Assembly (NCBI GenBank): GCA_944329195.1
Contig: CALVHX010000005.1
Span: 1 to 47,006, forward strand
DNA length: 47,006 bases
Source: an uncultured Bacilli bacterium
GTDB lineage: Bacteria > Bacillota_I > Bacilli_A > RF39 > UBA660
Reading direction: 5' to 3'
In this document: positions 45,891-47,006 of the stretch, in pieces
Layout of the letters: the number at the start of each line of letters is the position of its first letter
Numbering within the stretch: position 1 is the first letter of the stretch
The notes under the pieces: generated by a model
What the model was told of the DNA's origin: nothing
Seen by the model: the letters and a program-made list of their open reading frames with translations, nothing else
Databases searched by the model: none
Position numbers and translations under genes: made by a program

Positions 45891-46424
45891 TTATAAAGTT
45901 TCAACTTCGCCCATATCGACTTCTACAGATGTTTCTTGGCCAAACAAATCTATTAAAACAGTAAGCTTTTGCTCTTTTAAATCCACACTATCAATTTTAG
46001 CAGTCATATCTTTAAATGGTCCAGATATAATTTTAACTTTTCGTCCCTCTGCTAAATCTTTACTTACATCTACTCTGCTCATTCCCATACTAGATAAAAT
46101 CCTATCAACTTCTTGTGGAAGTAATGGTATTGGTTTAGCACCCTTTCCAGATGAACCAATAAATCCCGTTACTCCTTGCGTATTTCTAACAATATACCAT
46201 GCTTCATCTGACATTACCATTTCGACAAGAACATACCCAGGAAACATTTTCTTGATTTTCTCTTTCTTGACACCATTTTTATATTCAATCTCTTTTTGTT
46301 CAGGGACAATAACTCTAAAGATATTTTCTTGCAAATCCATAGAGTTAATTCTCATTTCTAATTTTTCTTTTACTTTATACTCGTGTCCACTTACAGTATT
46401 TACTACATACCATTCCTTTTTCAT
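45891..46424 (-). CDS. nusG: Transcription factor NusG
   Basis: 177 residues. NGN domain (WYVVNTVSGHEYKVKEKLEMRI, MFPGYVLVEMVMSDEAWYIVRNTQGVTGF) and C-terminal KOW domain (DLAEGRKVKIISGPFKDMTAKIDSVD). It rides on RNA polymerase and affects pausing and termination. Its ATG overlaps the secE stop by one base (TAATG). Confidence 0.98.
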   Translation of the reverse strand: MKKEWYVVNTVSGHEYKVKEKLEMRINSMDLQENIFRVIVPEQKEIEYKNGVKKEKIKKMFPGYVLVEMVMSDEAWYIVRNTQGVTGFIGSSGKGAKPIPLLPQEVDRILSSMGMSRVDVSKDLAEGRKVKIISGPFKDMTAKIDSVDLKEQKLTVLIDLFGQETSVEVDMGEVETL

Positions 46425-46600
46425 TATAAACTACTCCTCAATATTGCCACCAACAAATCAATTACGTAGAAGAAAACACCAAAAAACGTCATAAAAACAA
46501 TTGTAGAAAGCGAATACTTGACAAGTTCTTTTTTGCTTGTCCATCTAATTCGAGAAATTTCCTTTTTAACACCCTTAAAATAATCACTTATTTTACTCAT
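46424..46600 (-). CDS. secE: Preprotein translocase subunit SecE
   Basis: A 58-residue ORF from ATG 46600 (AGGAGG upstream) to TAA 46424. MSKISDYFKGVKKEISRIRW is the conserved amphipathic start of SecE and a single membrane helix follows (STIVFMTFFGVFFYVIDLLVAIL). It stabilises SecY in the membrane. It overlaps nusG by one base. The rpmG gene that often precedes it is absent here. Confidence 0.93.
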   Translation of the reverse strand: MSKISDYFKGVKKEISRIRWTSKKELVKYSLSTIVFMTFFGVFFYVIDLLVAILRSSL

Positions 46601-46650
46601 AAATCCTCCTAAATTTAATTAAAATAAAAACACCTTAATTGGCTGATATA

Positions 46651-46680
46651 AATATACCATAGCCTTTTTGATTTTGTCAA
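46651..46680 (-). promoter_or_regulatory. secE-nusG promoter
   Basis: Consensus TTGACA (46675-46680), 18 bases, TATATT (46651-46656) with an extended TGG before the -10, minus strand, about 50 bases before secE. Confidence 0.75.
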
Positions 46681-46742
46681 TAGTTTTTCATCATGAACAT
46701 ATACTTCAGTTAAAAAATTATTTTGTTAAGTTCCTATTATAT

Positions 46743-46774
46743 TAAAAAACCTCTAATACATAAGTACAGAGGTT
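46743..46774 (-). terminator. Terminator of tRNA-Asn
   Basis: On the minus strand AACCTCT (46768-46774) pairs with AGAGGTT (46748-46754) around a 13-base loop, followed by TTTT. It lies 10 bases after the CCA end of the tRNA. Confidence 0.8.
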
Positions 46775-46783
46775 AAACTCACG

Positions 46784-46859
46784 TGGCGGCCAATGTAGGG
46801 CTCGAACCTACGACCTATCGGTTAACAGCCGAGTGCTCTACCGACTGAGCTAATTGGCC
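46784..46859 (-). tRNA. tRNA-Asn (GTT), CCA encoded
   Basis: 76 bases including an encoded CCA. Acceptor stem GGCCAAT/ATTGGCC, D stem GCTC/GAGC, anticodon loop CTGTTAA (anticodon GTT), T arm GTAGG-TTCGAGC-CCTAC, discriminator G. The anticodon stem CTCGG/CCGAT has a C-U mismatch at its outer pair (27-43); all other stems pair fully. ACGTGG and CCACGT flank the gene and extend the acceptor helix in the precursor. Confidence 0.97.
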
Positions 46860-46882
46860 ACGTCTTTTCATAAGACTTCTTA

Positions 46883-46911
46883 ATTATATAATAATTTTTA
46901 TCAATAATCAA
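46883..46911 (-). promoter_or_regulatory. tRNA-Asn promoter
   Basis: TTGATT (46906-46911), 17 bases, TATAAT (46883-46888), minus strand, about 17 bases before the mature 5' end. Confidence 0.75.
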
Positions 46912-47006
46912 GTACTTTTTAAAATTTTTCTTCAATTCGTAAATTTTGAAAAAAATAATTAGTTTACTAAACACCTGTTTTAATGTACAATATATATAAT
47001 AAAGTA

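Overview
The window is AT-rich DNA (roughly 30% G+C by eye) from a low-G+C Gram-positive bacterium. The right end carries the standard bacterial order secE-nusG-rplK-rplA-rplJ-rplL-rpoB-rpoC, with an L10 leader and strong Shine-Dalgarno sites of Firmicutes type. A peptidoglycan ligase gene shows that the cell makes a wall. PerR plus rubrerythrin, a flavin reductase with a rubredoxin tail, and the codon use suggest an anaerobic, probably gut-living member of the Bacilli (RF39/Erysipelotrichia-like). That placement is an inference.

Left third (1-13.7 kb), accessory. A truncated AAA ATPase is followed by a predicted small RNA of about 105 nt with its own promoter and terminator. Next come a two-gene operon (Ppx/GppA-like ASKHA protein plus a PurZ-like adenylosuccinate synthetase), a transposase with two compensating frameshifts, a YhcG-type nuclease cut short by an amber codon, a Fic-like protein without the catalytic His beside an unknown partner, a dUTPase whose 5' part contains an in-frame TAA, an RlmN-like radical SAM enzyme fused to dCMP deaminase, a LysR regulator, and a uracil-DNA-glycosylase-like / endonuclease-IV-like / FAD-oxidoreductase group. 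Purine and pyrimidine nucleotide enzymes and base-repair enzymes are over-represented, and several genes carry single-event lesions, as in a decaying mobile island.

Middle (13.8-35.7 kb). An 11-gene minus-strand locus encodes a Tad/Flp-type pilus or secretion machine: two signal-peptide surface proteins, a membrane-anchored protein, CpaB, CpaF, TadB, TadC, a 53-residue pilin, a TadE/F-like pseudopilin, a TadZ-like protein with a defective P-loop and a small two-helix membrane protein. No prepilin peptidase is present. It is followed by metabolic and envelope genes (flavin reductase-rubredoxin, glycosyltransferase, inositol-phosphatase family, DUF975/CmpB membrane protein, TtcA-like tRNA thiolase), a PerR-rubrerythrin oxidative-stress operon under a clear palindromic operator, a DUF5661 protein, a MurD-MurC fusion, two unknown proteins and a membrane-anchored class A beta-lactamase-like serine hydrolase.

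Right third (35.9-47 kb), core. rpoC, rpoB, rplL, rplJ, rplA, rplK, nusG and secE run on the minus strand, broken into at least four promoter units by a terminator between rplL and rpoB and by leader RNAs before rplJ, rplA and rplK. A tRNA-Asn gene with its own promoter and terminator closes the window.

The most unusual content is the PurZ-like/Ppx-like operon, the radical SAM-dCMP deaminase fusion, the orphan small RNA and the MurD-MurC fusion.
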